From positions 2,108,001 to 2,172,000 of the forward strand of contig NZ_JAUSYB010000001.1 of NCBI RefSeq assembly GCF_030816505.1: a stretch of DNA of 64,000 nucleotides. The letters are read 5' to 3'. A model generated the notes under the pieces. The model saw nothing but the letters and a program-made list of their open reading frames with translations, was not told the origin of the DNA and ran no database searches. The DNA is from Microbacterium sp. W4I20. Lineage in GTDB: Bacteria > Actinomycetota > Actinomycetes > Actinomycetales > Microbacteriaceae. Made by a program: the position numbers and the translations under genes. Of the stretch, positions 55,216 to 63,681 are shown piece after piece (within the stretch, counting starts at the first letter, position 1; every line of letters starts with the position of its first letter).

Positions 55216-55228
55216 TTCGAGCGGTGGC

Positions 55229-55657
55229 TCAGCCGCCGATGCCCTTCCACGTCGTCGATCCGTCGGATTCGAGCTGGCGCTTCCACACCGGCAGGTCGCG
55301 CTTGATGTCTTCGATGACCGCGCGACACACCTCGAACGCCTCGGCGCGGTGCTCGGAGGCGACCGCGATCACGACGGCCGCATCGCCGACCTCGAGCGTG
55401 CCGATACGGTGGCTGACCGCGACGACGGCACTCGCGTCCCCCCCTGCGTTCTCGGCGATGCGTCGCAGTGCCGCCTCGGCATCCGGATGGGCGCTGTACT
55501 CGAGGCCGACCACGGGGGTGTCGGCATCAGGATCGTTGTCGCGCACACGCCCGACGAAGGTCGTCACGCCGCCGAGGCGCGGGTCCTCGACGGCGCGCAG
55601 GTGCGCATCGAGGTCGAGGAGCTCCTCGCTCATCGCTGCCAGTCGTACGTCGTTCAT
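55229..55657 (-). CDS. moaE: Molybdopterin synthase catalytic subunit MoaE
   Basis: The protein has 142 residues; with MoaD it converts cPMP to molybdopterin. Motifs include GGVTTFVGRVRDND, LEYSAHPDAEAALRRIAE, AVSHRIGTLEVGD and PVWKRQ with the catalytic lysine region. The C-terminal GSTTWKGIGG is typical. It overlaps mogA by four bases on the same strand. Confidence 0.94.
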   Translation of the reverse strand: MNDVRLAAMSEELLDLDAHLRAVEDPRLGGVTTFVGRVRDNDPDADTPVVGLEYSAHPDAEAALRRIAENAGGDASAVVAVSHRIGTLEVGDAAVVIAVASEHRAEAFEVCRAVIEDIKRDLPVWKRQLESDGSTTWKGIGG

Positions 55658-56142
55658 GAATGGTCTCCGCCCTCTACCTGATCGATGATGTGCGCGGCGA
55701 CGCCGAGCACGACGGGTACGCCGGATGCCACGGCGCGCGTGGAGCCGGGGAGGTTCACGACGAGCGTGCCGTACGGGTCGATGATGCCGGCGAGTCCGCG
55801 CGACAGCACCGACAGCGGGGTGTCGGTGAGGCCGCTGCGCCGCAGCTCCTCGGCGATGCCGGGAATCTCACGGGTGATCACCCGACGGGTGCCCTCGGGC
55901 GTCTTGTCGCGCGGTCCGACGCCGGTGCCGCCGGTCGTCACGATGAAGCGGATGCCGCGCGCGGCAGCCCTGCGCAGAGCATCCGCCACCGAGCTCTCGC
56001 CGTCGGGGATGATCTCGGCGTCGGGGCAGTGCCACCCGGCATCCCGCAGCAGGCCGACAGCGATCGGTCCGCCGCGATCTTCTCGTTCTCCCGCGAAGGA
56101 TCTGTCCGAGACGGTGATCACGAGAGCGGGGTGCGACGTCAT
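55654..56142 (-). CDS. mogA: Molybdopterin adenylyltransferase (MogA/MoaB family)
   Basis: The protein has 162 residues, preparing molybdopterin-AMP for MoeA. Motifs are VITVSDRSFAGEREDRGGP, IVTTGGTGVGPRDKTPEGT and VVNLPGS. ATG 56142 is the start, and the end overlaps moaE. It is preceded by the molybdopterin oxidoreductase gene on the same strand with a palindrome between. Confidence 0.93.
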   Translation of the reverse strand: MTSHPALVITVSDRSFAGEREDRGGPIAVGLLRDAGWHCPDAEIIPDGESSVADALRRAAARGIRFIVTTGGTGVGPRDKTPEGTRRVITREIPGIAEELRRSGLTDTPLSVLSRGLAGIIDPYGTLVVNLPGSTRAVASGVPVVLGVAAHIIDQVEGGDHS

Positions 56143-56161
56143 GGGTCCACCCTAGGGGTGG

Positions 56162-56190
56162 GGGTGCGGCGCCGCACCCGGCGCCGCACC
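56162..56190 (-). terminator. GC palindrome after the oxidoreductase gene
   Basis: gggtgcggcgccgcaccc at 56162-56179 is a perfect palindrome, and ggcgccgcacc repeats its half at 56180-56190. It lies between the oxidoreductase stop and mogA on the same strand. No T-run, so termination is uncertain. Confidence 0.45.
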
Positions 56191-56194
56191 GGTC

Positions 56195-57803
56195 TCAGGT
56201 GACGCGGATCAGCGAACGCTGCCAGCCCGACGAGCCGTTCGGGGCGATGGCCGCGCGCTCCTCGATCTGCAGGTCGCCGTTCTTGTTGACGGCGCGGACC
56301 GCGACGTAGTGCGTGCCGGGAGTGGCGTCCCACTCCATGAACCACTGCACCCAGGTGTCGTCGTTGATCGGCTTCGACAGGGTCACCGGGGTCCACTCGC
56401 CCTCGTCGATCTTCACCTCGACGCGTTCGATGCCGACCGACTGGGCCCAGGCCACACCCGCGATCGGGATCTTGCCGGCGGGCACGGCCTCGCCGATGCT
56501 GGGGGGTGTCCAACCGAGACGAGAACTTGATCGGAGCCTCGGCGCTGTAACCGCGCGGGGTCCAGTAGGCCTCGTCATCGGCGAAGGTGGTGACCTTGAG
56601 CTCGGTGAGCCACTTCGTCGCCGAGACGTATCCGTAAAGTCCCGGCACGACCATCCGCACCGGGAAGCCGTGTTCGGCCGGCAGAGGTTCGCCGTTCATG
56701 GCGACCGCGAGGATCGCGTCGAGGTTGTCGTCGGTCAGGGCGGCCAGCGGAGTGCTCGCCGTGTATCCGTCGACGCTGCGCGAGAGCACCATGTCGGCGC
56801 CGGACTTCACGCCGGCCTTCTTCAGCACGTCGCGGAGTGGCACGCCGAGCCACATCGCGTTGCCGACGAGCTCGCCGCCGACCTCGTTCGAGACGCAGGT
56901 CAGCGTGATCGCGTACTCGTCGAGACCCATGTCGAGGAGGTCCTGGAACGACATCTCCACACGCTGGTCGACCATTCCGTCGATCACAAGACGCCAGGTC
57001 TCGGGGTCGACCGCGGGAACCGTGAGTGCCGTGTCGACGCGATAGAAGTCCTTGTTCGGCGTGAAGAGCTTGCTCAGCCCCTTGATGTCGAGTTCCGCGC
57101 CGTCCGGCACGGTGACCTTCGACTTCGCCGCCGGCAGCTTGAGCGCGTCGCGGATCGACTCGACCGAGCCGACGGTCATGCTGACCGCACGTGATGCGAC
57201 GCCGACGACCACGGCCGACGCCCCCGAGATGGCGGCGAGCACGAAGAAGCGACGACGGTCGACGCCGATCGGCGCAGCCGGGTTCTCGGGCGCATCGCCC
57301 TCGGGCGCGTCGTTCGTGGCATCGGCCGCCCGCTCCGGCAGCGCTGCTGCACGCCAGGTGCGCAGCCGCTTGACGAGGAGGAAGAGGACGAAAGACCCGG
57401 CGATCGTGCCGAGGAGCGGCGGAAGGAACGCGAGCGCTGTGACTCCGGCGCGAGTGACGATCGCGGCGGTCGAGAGCGCGCCGGCGATGACCAGGGCGAT
57501 GACGCCCAGAGGCGGTTTCACGAGCTGCAGGATGCCGGCGATCGCCGAGGCGATGACCACGGCCAGACCGAGACTGCCCAGCAGCACGATCTTGTCGTAC
57601 TCGCCGAAGGTCGCGATCGCGAACTCCTTGACCGGCTGCGGCACGATGTCGATCACGAACCCGCCCACCGCCAGGATGGGGCTGGCGGCTCGCGCGAAGA
57701 TCAGCGCGAACACCTCCGCTGTGGCGAGGAAGACCGCACCGCCGATCACGCCCGCGAGCGCGGACAATGCGATGAATCGTTTCCCGCTGCGCCGCTTGGC
57801 CAT
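56195..57803 (-). pseudogene. Membrane-anchored molybdopterin oxidoreductase (sulfite oxidase/YedY-like), one-base frameshift
   Basis: From ATG 57803 the protein has about four predicted membrane helices and then a linker. Next comes the sulfite-oxidase-type molybdopterin domain with the Mo-ligand Cys in TLTCVSNEVGG and WLGVPLRDVLKKAG. The reading frame breaks in a run of six Gs (56501-56506) after SSRLDTP. Removing one base joins it perfectly to SIGEAVPAGKIPIAGVAWAQ and the C-terminal Ig-like domain, ending at 56195. The span, 1609 bases, is one over a multiple of three. It could be true decay or a homopolymer error. It sits at the head of the mogA-moaE unit. Confidence 0.88.
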
Positions 57804-57823
57804 GATCGTCTCCTGTTCCACCC

Positions 57824-58579
57824 GTGAAGGTGCTCGCAGGTTGTTCGGAGACGAGGGTCGAATGGATCGGATGGGTATTCTCCGTTCCGCCCTCACCGGA
57901 GCGTGTTCCGACTCTGATGGACGACCTGATCGCCTACCTCAACCGAGACGACATCCCGGTGATGGTGCAGGCGGCGATCGGCCACGCGCAGTTCGAATCA
58001 ATCCACGCCTTCACCGACGGCAACGGCCGTATCGGACGAGCTCTCGTGTCGGCGGTCCTCCGCCGTCGAGGCGCCACCCACAACGCCGTGGTCCCTCTCG
58101 CGAGCGGTCTCCTCGCCGAACGGGAGGATTATTTCACCGCGCTCGGCGAGTACCGGCGAGGGGACCCGACACCTCTCATCGAGCTGTTCGCGCGATCCGC
58201 GCGAGCAGCGGCCATCTCGTCGCGCGAGTCCATCGCCCGCATCAAGGCGATGCCCGCAGAGTGGGCGGCCGAACTGCGGCCTCGCGCGGGTTCTGCTGCT
58301 GCGTCCCTGATCCCCGCTTTCTACGATCACCCCGTCATGTCAGCGGGCGAGATCGAGGAGCGAGCAGGGGCATCCGCCCAACAGACCTACCTAGCTATTG
58401 CTCAGCTCGTCGAAGCCGGATTCATCCAGGAGATCACCGGCCGAAAGCGCGACCGTGTCTGGGTGGCAGCAGAGTTGCTCGCCGAACTCGAGGACCTGGA
58501 TCGCCGTATCCAGGCCGCGATGAGATCACGAAGGATGAGTGACCATCGTGCGACCCGCGGCCCCGACGACGGCGCTTAG
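57824..58579 (+). pseudogene. Fic-domain protein, N-terminally truncated
   Basis: The open frame has 251 codons from GTG 57824. The Fic core is intact: AAIGHAQFESIHAFTDGNGR then IGR, the HxFxDGNGRxxR motif of AMP-transferases. A C-terminal winged helix (SAGEIEERAGASAQQTYLAI) follows. Homologous full-length proteins have roughly 100-150 more residues before the core, including the RxTQNWIGG region; here only a remnant (RVEWIGW) remains just after the oxidoreductase start. The 5' part is therefore lost. An inner ATG at 57917 could give a core-only protein. It ends over the alarmone-synthetase stop. Confidence 0.75.
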
Positions 58580-59274
58580 ACCCCGACGATGCGCGGAGGC
58601 GGAGGCGGCGCGAGCTGCCGCCGCGGCACGCCGTGGGCCTCGCGGTGCAGGCGCTCCATGCGGGTGTCGAGCTCGGCTGCCGCCGCTGCGGCATCCGTCA
58701 GACTGTCGACGAGGTGCGACGGCACCTGGTTCGAGAACTTGTAGTAGATCTTGTGCTCGAGGCTGGCCCAGAAGTCCATCGCGATGGTGCGGAACTGCAC
58801 CTCGACGGGCACCAGCAGCGCCCCGGTCGACAGGAACACCGGCACCTCGATGATGGCGTGCAGGCTCTTGTAGCCGTTGTCCTTCGGCTGCGCGATGTAG
58901 TCCTTCACCACACGGACCGTCACGTCGTCCTGCTGAGTGAGCAGATCGAACAGCTGGTACACGTCGGCGACGAAGCTGCACGTCACGCGCACGCCGGCGA
59001 TGTCGGTGATCTCGGCGCGGATGCGGTCGAAGTCGGGCTCGTCGATGCCCTTGCGCGCGATCTTCTCGACGATGCTGTCCGGCGTCTTCAGACGACTCTT
59101 CACGTGCTCGATCGGGTTGTAGGCGTGGTCGTGGGTGAACTCGTCGCGGAGGATCGAGATCTTCGTCTCGACCTCGCGCATCCCGAACTCGTACTCGCGC
59201 AGGAAACGCTGGAACTCGTCACGCAGTTCGCGTGTCTTGCGGATGGAGTCTTCGGTGACCTGAAGGGCCGTCAT
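58576..59274 (-). CDS. Small alarmone synthetase (RelA/SpoT synthetase domain only)
   Basis: The protein has 232 residues with a (p)ppGpp synthetase domain alone, as in RelP/RelQ/YjbM. Visible motifs are IARKGIDEPDFDRIRAEITD, IAGVRVTCSFVADVYQLFDL, DYIAQPKDNGYKSLHAIIEV and VEVQFRTIAMDFWASLEHK. No hydrolase, TGS or ACT domain is present. The start is ATG 59274; longer frames upstream are noncoding. The tail ends in a Pro-rich stretch. It overlaps the truncated Fic gene at its end, convergently. Confidence 0.9.
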   Translation of the reverse strand: MTALQVTEDSIRKTRELRDEFQRFLREYEFGMREVETKISILRDEFTHDHAYNPIEHVKSRLKTPDSIVEKIARKGIDEPDFDRIRAEITDIAGVRVTCSFVADVYQLFDLLTQQDDVTVRVVKDYIAQPKDNGYKSLHAIIEVPVFLSTGALLVPVEVQFRTIAMDFWASLEHKIYYKFSNQVPSHLVDSLTDAAAAAAELDTRMERLHREAHGVPRRQLAPPPPPRIVGV

Positions 59275-59391
59275 GCTCTCGACGTTACGGGTTCGTGATC
59301 GGAAAGGGCTGTGGATCGTGCACTTCGCACAGGATCCATACGGTTCGGATGAGCCTTGACGCGTCCGCAGGGCGGGTTTAGAACGGAGGAC

Positions 59392-59751
59392 ATGAGCAGC
59401 GCGGGAGAGACCTGGACCGAGGCATACATCGAGGCGTGGAGATCGAACGATGCCCAGCAGATCGGAGCGCTCTTCGCCGAGGACGCGCGATACCTGACGA
59501 GCCCCGACTCCGAGCCGCGGGTGGGACGAGCCGCCATCGTCGCCGGCTGGCTCGAGGATCTCGACGAGCCCGAGACTTGGAGCTTCGAATGGTCGATCAT
59601 CCACGAGGACGAGAGCCTCGTCCTCGTGGAGGGCCGCACGAAGTATCCGGCGGAGCGGGACTACCTCAACCTCTGGGTCGTCCGACTCGACGCCGAGGGG
59701 CGGGCGACCGAGTTCACCGAATGGTACATGCCGCGTCCGCATCAGGACTGA
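59392..59751 (+). CDS. SnoaL/NTF2-like protein
   Basis: The protein has 119 residues with the cone-shaped NTF2 fold. Segment WTEAYIEAWRSNDAQQIGAL followed by FAEDARYLTSPDSEPRVGRA is typical of SnoaL-like polyketide-cyclase-related proteins. Function is unknown; many bind small hydrophobic ligands. ACGGAGGA precedes the ATG at 59392. A TTGACG (59356-59361) and TAGAAC (59379-59384) with 17-base spacing could be its promoter. Confidence 0.75.
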   Translation: MSSAGETWTEAYIEAWRSNDAQQIGALFAEDARYLTSPDSEPRVGRAAIVAGWLEDLDEPETWSFEWSIIHEDESLVLVEGRTKYPAERDYLNLWVVRLDAEGRATEFTEWYMPRPHQD

Positions 59752-59773
59752 CCCGGCCCGCGCACGCGCACGC

Positions 59774-59840
59774 GTAAGGATTCCGTGAGGGGCGCACGAC
59801 TCGCCGTAGGGATTCCGTGAGGAACGCGTACGGATCCCGT
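59774..59840. repeat. Three imperfect direct repeats before the KimA-like gene
   Basis: gtaaggattccgtgagg (59774-59790), gtagggattccgtgagg (59806-59822) and a partial gtacggatcccgt (59828-59840) lie in the 100 bases before the transporter start. They may be operator sites or remnants of a dispersed repeat; they do not form a recognisable c-di-AMP riboswitch. Confidence 0.7.
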
Positions 59841-59863
59841 CGGCAGGCGTAGTGTCGCCCGAC

Positions 59864-61918
59864 GTGTCAGAAGAAATCCGAGACAGCACGGACGCCCCTC
59901 CCCGCGTCAAGCGCATCCTCATCGGCGACCCGCTCACGAGCCAGCAGGTCGACGACCAGCTGCTCCCCAAGCGCATGGCGCTGCCGATCTTCGCGTCCGA
60001 CGCACTGAGCTCGGTGGCGTATGCGCCGCAGGAGCTCGTGATGATCCTGCTGATCGGCGGTCTCACGTTCCTGTCGTTCACGCCCCTCGTCGCGGCGGCG
60101 GTCGTGCTGCTGCTCATCGTCGTGGTGCTGAGCTACCGGCAGCTCATCAAGGCGTATCCGTCGGGCGGCGGCGACTACGAGGTGGCGTCGAAGAACCTCG
60201 GCGAGATCCCCGGCGTCATCGTCGCGGCCGCCCTCCTGGTCGACTACGTGCTGACGGTCGCCGTCTCGGTGGCATCCGGTGTCGACAACATCATCTCCGC
60301 GGTGCCGGGACTCGATCCGTTCCGGGTGGAGCTGGCCGTCGGATTCGTGATCTTGATCATCGTCGTGAACCTCCGCGGTGTGCGCGAGGCGTCGCTGGTG
60401 TTCGCGATCCCGACGTACCTGTTCATCGGATCCGTGGGATTCATGATCGTCACCGGGCTGATCCGGACGTTCCTCGGTGACGCGCCGGTCGCGGCGAGCG
60501 CCGACTTCTCGGTGCAGGCTGAGAATCTGAGCCAGGCCGCCGTCATCCTGCTCGTGCTGCGGGCCTTCTCGAGCGGATGCTCCGCCCTCACGGGCGTCGA
60601 GGCCGTGTCGAACGGAGTCCCGGCCTTCCGCGCCCCGAAGGTGCGCAACGCCCAGTCGACCCTGGTCCTGATGGGCTCGATCGCGGCCTGCCTGTTCGCC
60701 GGACTCACCGCCCTCGCCCTCATCACCGGGGTGCACTACGCCGAGAACCCCTGCGACCTCATCGGCTTCGACTGCACCAACCCGCAGCCGAGCCTGATGG
60801 CGCAGATCGCGAGCGCGACGTTCGGCGGCGGCAGCATCCTGTTCTTCATCGTGCAGGCGGCCACCGCCTGTGTGCTCCTCCTCGCCGCCAACACCGCGTT
60901 CAACGGCTTCCCGCTCCTGGGCGCCGTGCTCGCCCGCGACGGCTATGCGCCGAAGTCGCTCAACACCCGCGGCGACCGCCTGGTGTTCTCGAACGGCATG
61001 ATCCTGCTGGGCATCGGCGCGATCGTCGTGCTGGTGGTCTTCCAGGCCCGGTTGACGACGCTGATCCAGCTCTACATCATCGGCGTGTTCGTGTCATTCT
61101 CGCTGGGGCAGATCGGCATGGTGCGACACTGGCGACGAATCCTGCGCGGGCCGGACGGCGCCGCGAAGGACGCGGCGACCCTGCGGTCGGCCCGTGTCGG
61201 ACTCGTCATCAACTCGGCCGGTGCGGTCATGACCGTGCTGGTGCTGCTGATCGTGACGATCACGAAGTTCACGCACGGCGCCTACCTAGTGTTCTTCGCC
61301 ATCCCGATCCTCGCGTTCCTGATGCTCGGCGTGAAGCGCTACTACCGCGACGTCGACCACGAGATCGAACTCGACGACACCACGCGCTTCGGCGCGACGG
61401 GCGACGTGGCGATCGTCATGGTCAGCCGACTGCAGAAGCCCGTCGCGAAGGCGGTCGACTACGCCGTCGCCGCGAAGCACGGCAAGACGATCGCCGTGCA
61501 CGTGGCGGTCGACGCGGATGCCGCGAACGAGCTGCAGCAGCAGTGGGCCGACCACCTGATGCCGATCCCCCTGGTGATCCTCGAATCGCCGTACCGGGCG
61601 TTCGCCCAGCCGGTCGCGCAGTTCATCAAGCAGTATCGGGCCACGCACGGCTCATCGGTGGTGACCGTGTACCTGCCGCAGTACATCGTGGGGCACTGGT
61701 GGGAGTCGTTCCTGCACAACCGTCGCGCCCGCCGGATGGCGAACCAGCTGATGATGGTGCACGGGGTGTCGATCACGCTCGTGCCGTGGCTGCTCGATTC
61801 GTCGGAGCTCATCTACGGGCGACGCTCGCGCCCGCTTCCGGGTCAGGAGCGTGCGGGTCGTCCGGTCGTGGTGAACGGTCGGCGAGCCCACCGTCCGGCG
61901 GGCCCGCCGCAGGACTGA
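59864..61918 (+). CDS. APC-superfamily permease, KimA-like potassium importer
   Basis: The protein has 684 residues. The start VKRILIGDPLTSQQ...LPKRMALPIFASDALSSVAYAP closely follows the KimA/YdaO pattern. About twelve predicted membrane helices follow, then a cytosolic C-terminal domain of about 180 residues that in KimA binds c-di-AMP. A potassium role is therefore more likely than amino-acid transport, although APC members are hard to separate by eye. GTG 59864 is chosen; GTG 59852 is the longer alternative. It is convergent with a GntR-type gene across a palindromic element. Confidence 0.75.
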   Translation: MSEEIRDSTDAPPRVKRILIGDPLTSQQVDDQLLPKRMALPIFASDALSSVAYAPQELVMILLIGGLTFLSFTPLVAAAVVLLLIVVVLSYRQLIKAYPSGGGDYEVASKNLGEIPGVIVAAALLVDYVLTVAVSVASGVDNIISAVPGLDPFRVELAVGFVILIIVVNLRGVREASLVFAIPTYLFIGSVGFMIVTGLIRTFLGDAPVAASADFSVQAENLSQAAVILLVLRAFSSGCSALTGVEAVSNGVPAFRAPKVRNAQSTLVLMGSIAACLFAGLTALALITGVHYAENPCDLIGFDCTNPQPSLMAQIASATFGGGSILFFIVQAATACVLLLAANTAFNGFPLLGAVLARDGYAPKSLNTRGDRLVFSNGMILLGIGAIVVLVVFQARLTTLIQLYIIGVFVSFSLGQIGMVRHWRRILRGPDGAAKDAATLRSARVGLVINSAGAVMTVLVLLIVTITKFTHGAYLVFFAIPILAFLMLGVKRYYRDVDHEIELDDTTRFGATGDVAIVMVSRLQKPVAKAVDYAVAAKHGKTIAVHVAVDADAANELQQQWADHLMPIPLVILESPYRAFAQPVAQFIKQYRATHGSSVVTVYLPQYIVGHWWESFLHNRRARRMANQLMMVHGVSITLVPWLLDSSELIYGRRSRPLPGQERAGRPVVVNGRRAHRPAGPPQD

Positions 61919-61934
61919 CGCCGGCTCTTCCCTT

Positions 61935-61996
61935 CGCTCCCGTGGCAGTTGTTGCGGGTTCGGCGGCGGAATGGCCGCACGAAGTGCCACGGGAGC
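61935..61996. repeat. Palindromic element, GCTCCCGTGGCA family, copy 1
   Basis: Arm 61935-61960 begins cgctcccgtggcagttg. It pairs, with a few mismatches, with the arm ending in gtgccacgggagcg at 61996. The same family occurs at 63605-63665; the two copies flank the pair of GntR-type genes. Confidence 0.78.
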
Positions 61997-62009
61997 GGCC
62001 GGGCGGGAG

Positions 62010-62711
62010 TCACGCATCCTCGACACCGTCGACGACGAACGTGTAGAGGTCGCGCACGATGTCCACCGTCTCCGCCCGATCGCGGGCGGAGACCGCCTGC
62101 ACGAGCGCGTCGACCGCCGAGCGCAGCATCACGGGATTGCGGGGCCGACTCAGGGAGCGGATGCCGAGCATGAGCGCGACGCGCTTCGATGCGTGCAGGC
62201 GGCTCAGGTAGCGGTTGCCGGAGAAGTCGGCGAGCAGATCGAGCAGATTCCACAGCGCCTCGGCTCCGAAGATCTGGTCGTGCTCCTCGCGATCCCAGAG
62301 CGCGGTCACCCGCGCGGCACCTGCGACGAACGCCGCGATCTGCCCGTCGGTCGCCCGGGCGATGCCCCGATCCGCGCCGACCACGGAGAGGCCGGAGCAC
62401 TCCGCGACCACGGCGACGAACCAGCTGGGCATGGGCGAGATCACCACGGAGGCACGGTTGAGGCGATGCTCGATCAGATGCATCCCCTCGAGCACTCCGA
62501 GCGCGGAGCGCACGGTCGCAGCCGACACGGAGAGCCGCTGCGTCAGAGCCGACACCGAGAGGGGCTGTCCGGCGGCGAGGTCGCCGGACTCGATCGCCGA
62601 CGCGAGCGTCTCGACGACGGCATCCGGTCGGGAGCGGACCCGGGGCGCCGGCGACAGTCCACGCAGCAGACGCGTGGACAGCAGCGATTCGATGGATTCG
62701 TCATCCGCCAT
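62010..62711 (-). CDS. GntR-like transcriptional regulator (FadR-type C-terminal domain)
   Basis: The protein has 233 residues from ATG 62711. The winged helix (SGDLAAGQPLSVSALTQRLS then VSAATVRSALGVLEGMHLIE) is preceded by about 30 less ordered residues. The helical effector domain (FGAEALWNLLDLLADFSGNR, HASKRVALMLGIRSLSR) follows the FCD pattern. It is next to a second GntR regulator on the same strand, possibly an ancient duplication. No metabolic gene is adjacent to indicate its target. Confidence 0.75.
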   Translation of the reverse strand: MADDESIESLLSTRLLRGLSPAPRVRSRPDAVVETLASAIESGDLAAGQPLSVSALTQRLSVSAATVRSALGVLEGMHLIEHRLNRASVVISPMPSWFVAVVAECSGLSVVGADRGIARATDGQIAAFVAGAARVTALWDREEHDQIFGAEALWNLLDLLADFSGNRYLSRLHASKRVALMLGIRSLSRPRNPVMLRSAVDALVQAVSARDRAETVDIVRDLYTFVVDGVEDA

Positions 62712-62734
62712 GGGTTCATCCTGGCACCGGGCGA

Positions 62735-63436
62735 CTACGACGTGCCGGCGACGGCCCTCGCGGCTTCGCGGAGCGGGTCGATCGACGATCGCTGGAAGAT
62801 CTCCTCGATGAGCAGGCGCGCGGGGGCGGCGTCCCGGCGGCGTACGATTTCGCGCAGCTCCTCCAGCGACTCGCGCAGGAAGTCCGCGATGTCCTGCGGC
62901 GTGCGTTGGCGAGGAATCGTGCGCGTCAGATGCAGCGCGAGCTGGCCGTCCAGGATCTCGATCATCGTGCGGTTCCCTGTCGCGAGCACCAGGGAACCCC
63001 ACAGCCCGTACCAGTGCCCTCGGACCTCACGGCTGCCGGCGAGTGTGAGGTCGAACGCGAGGAGCTCCTCGATACGGGTGTCGAACGCGGCGATCTGCGT
63101 GTCGGAGTAGGTCGGGATGACCGCCAGCGCCGCATAGCCGACCATGGCTGCGGCCGCCTCGACCCTGTCGGCCTGAGCGAACAGGTCGATCGGGGCCACC
63201 CGGGTGAAGCGATTCGTGCTCACCTCGATGAGTCCGAGATCGGCGAGCCGGGTCAGCGCCTCGCGGATCGGCGTGCGAGAGACCCCGAAATCGGCCTGCA
63301 GGTCCTGCGCACGGATCTCCTCGAGAGGGAGCAGGCGCCCCGAGACGATCTCCTCTGCGAGCATCGCGAACACCTGGTCCCGGATGAGTTCGCGGGGCGG
63401 GATCGGCAGGGGATCGTCGGCATCGTCCACGGCCAC
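62735..63436 (-). CDS. GntR/FCD-family transcriptional regulator
   Basis: The protein has 233 residues from GTG 63436 (a GTG at 63430 is possible). The GntR winged helix includes RELIRDQVFAMLAEEIVSGR and DFGVSRTPIREALTRLADLG. The FCD-type helical domain follows (IEELLAFDLTLAGSREVRGH, LATGNRTMIEILDGQLALHL). The stop lies 23 bases before the next regulator's ATG, so the two are likely co-transcribed. Target genes are not evident. Confidence 0.88.
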   Translation of the reverse strand: MAVDDADDPLPIPPRELIRDQVFAMLAEEIVSGRLLPLEEIRAQDLQADFGVSRTPIREALTRLADLGLIEVSTNRFTRVAPIDLFAQADRVEAAAAMVGYAALAVIPTYSDTQIAAFDTRIEELLAFDLTLAGSREVRGHWYGLWGSLVLATGNRTMIEILDGQLALHLTRTIPRQRTPQDIADFLRESLEELREIVRRRDAAPARLLIEEIFQRSSIDPLREAARAVAGTS

Positions 63437-63604
63437 ACACTACGACTCGCGGGGGCGTACCACCACACATCAGGCACTGAAACTTCACCCGCATCCGCCG
63501 CCCTTGCGTACCGTCGAGGAAAGGGCAGCGGCCCGTGCGGGCGCCCTCCCCCAGTCGCGCCCGGTCCCCCGTGCTCCGGCACCCGGGCCGCTGCCTCCTC
63601 TTCC

Positions 63605-63665
63605 GCTCCCGTGGCAGTTGCTGCGGGTTCAGGGCCGTTCAACCCGCAGCAAGTGCCCCGGGAGC
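63605..63665. repeat. Palindromic element, GCTCCCGTGGCA family, copy 2
   Basis: Arms 63605-63629 and 63641-63665 pair over 25 bases with two mismatches around an 11-base loop. Left arm starts gctcccgtggcagttgctgc, nearly identical to the left arm at 61935-61960. Confidence 0.85.
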
Positions 63666-63681
63666 GAAGGTTGCGCGCGCG

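Noticed and set aside
59752..59863. c-di-AMP (ydaO) riboswitch before the KimA-like gene
   Set aside because: The interval is too short and is filled by direct repeats; the conserved riboswitch elements are not visible.
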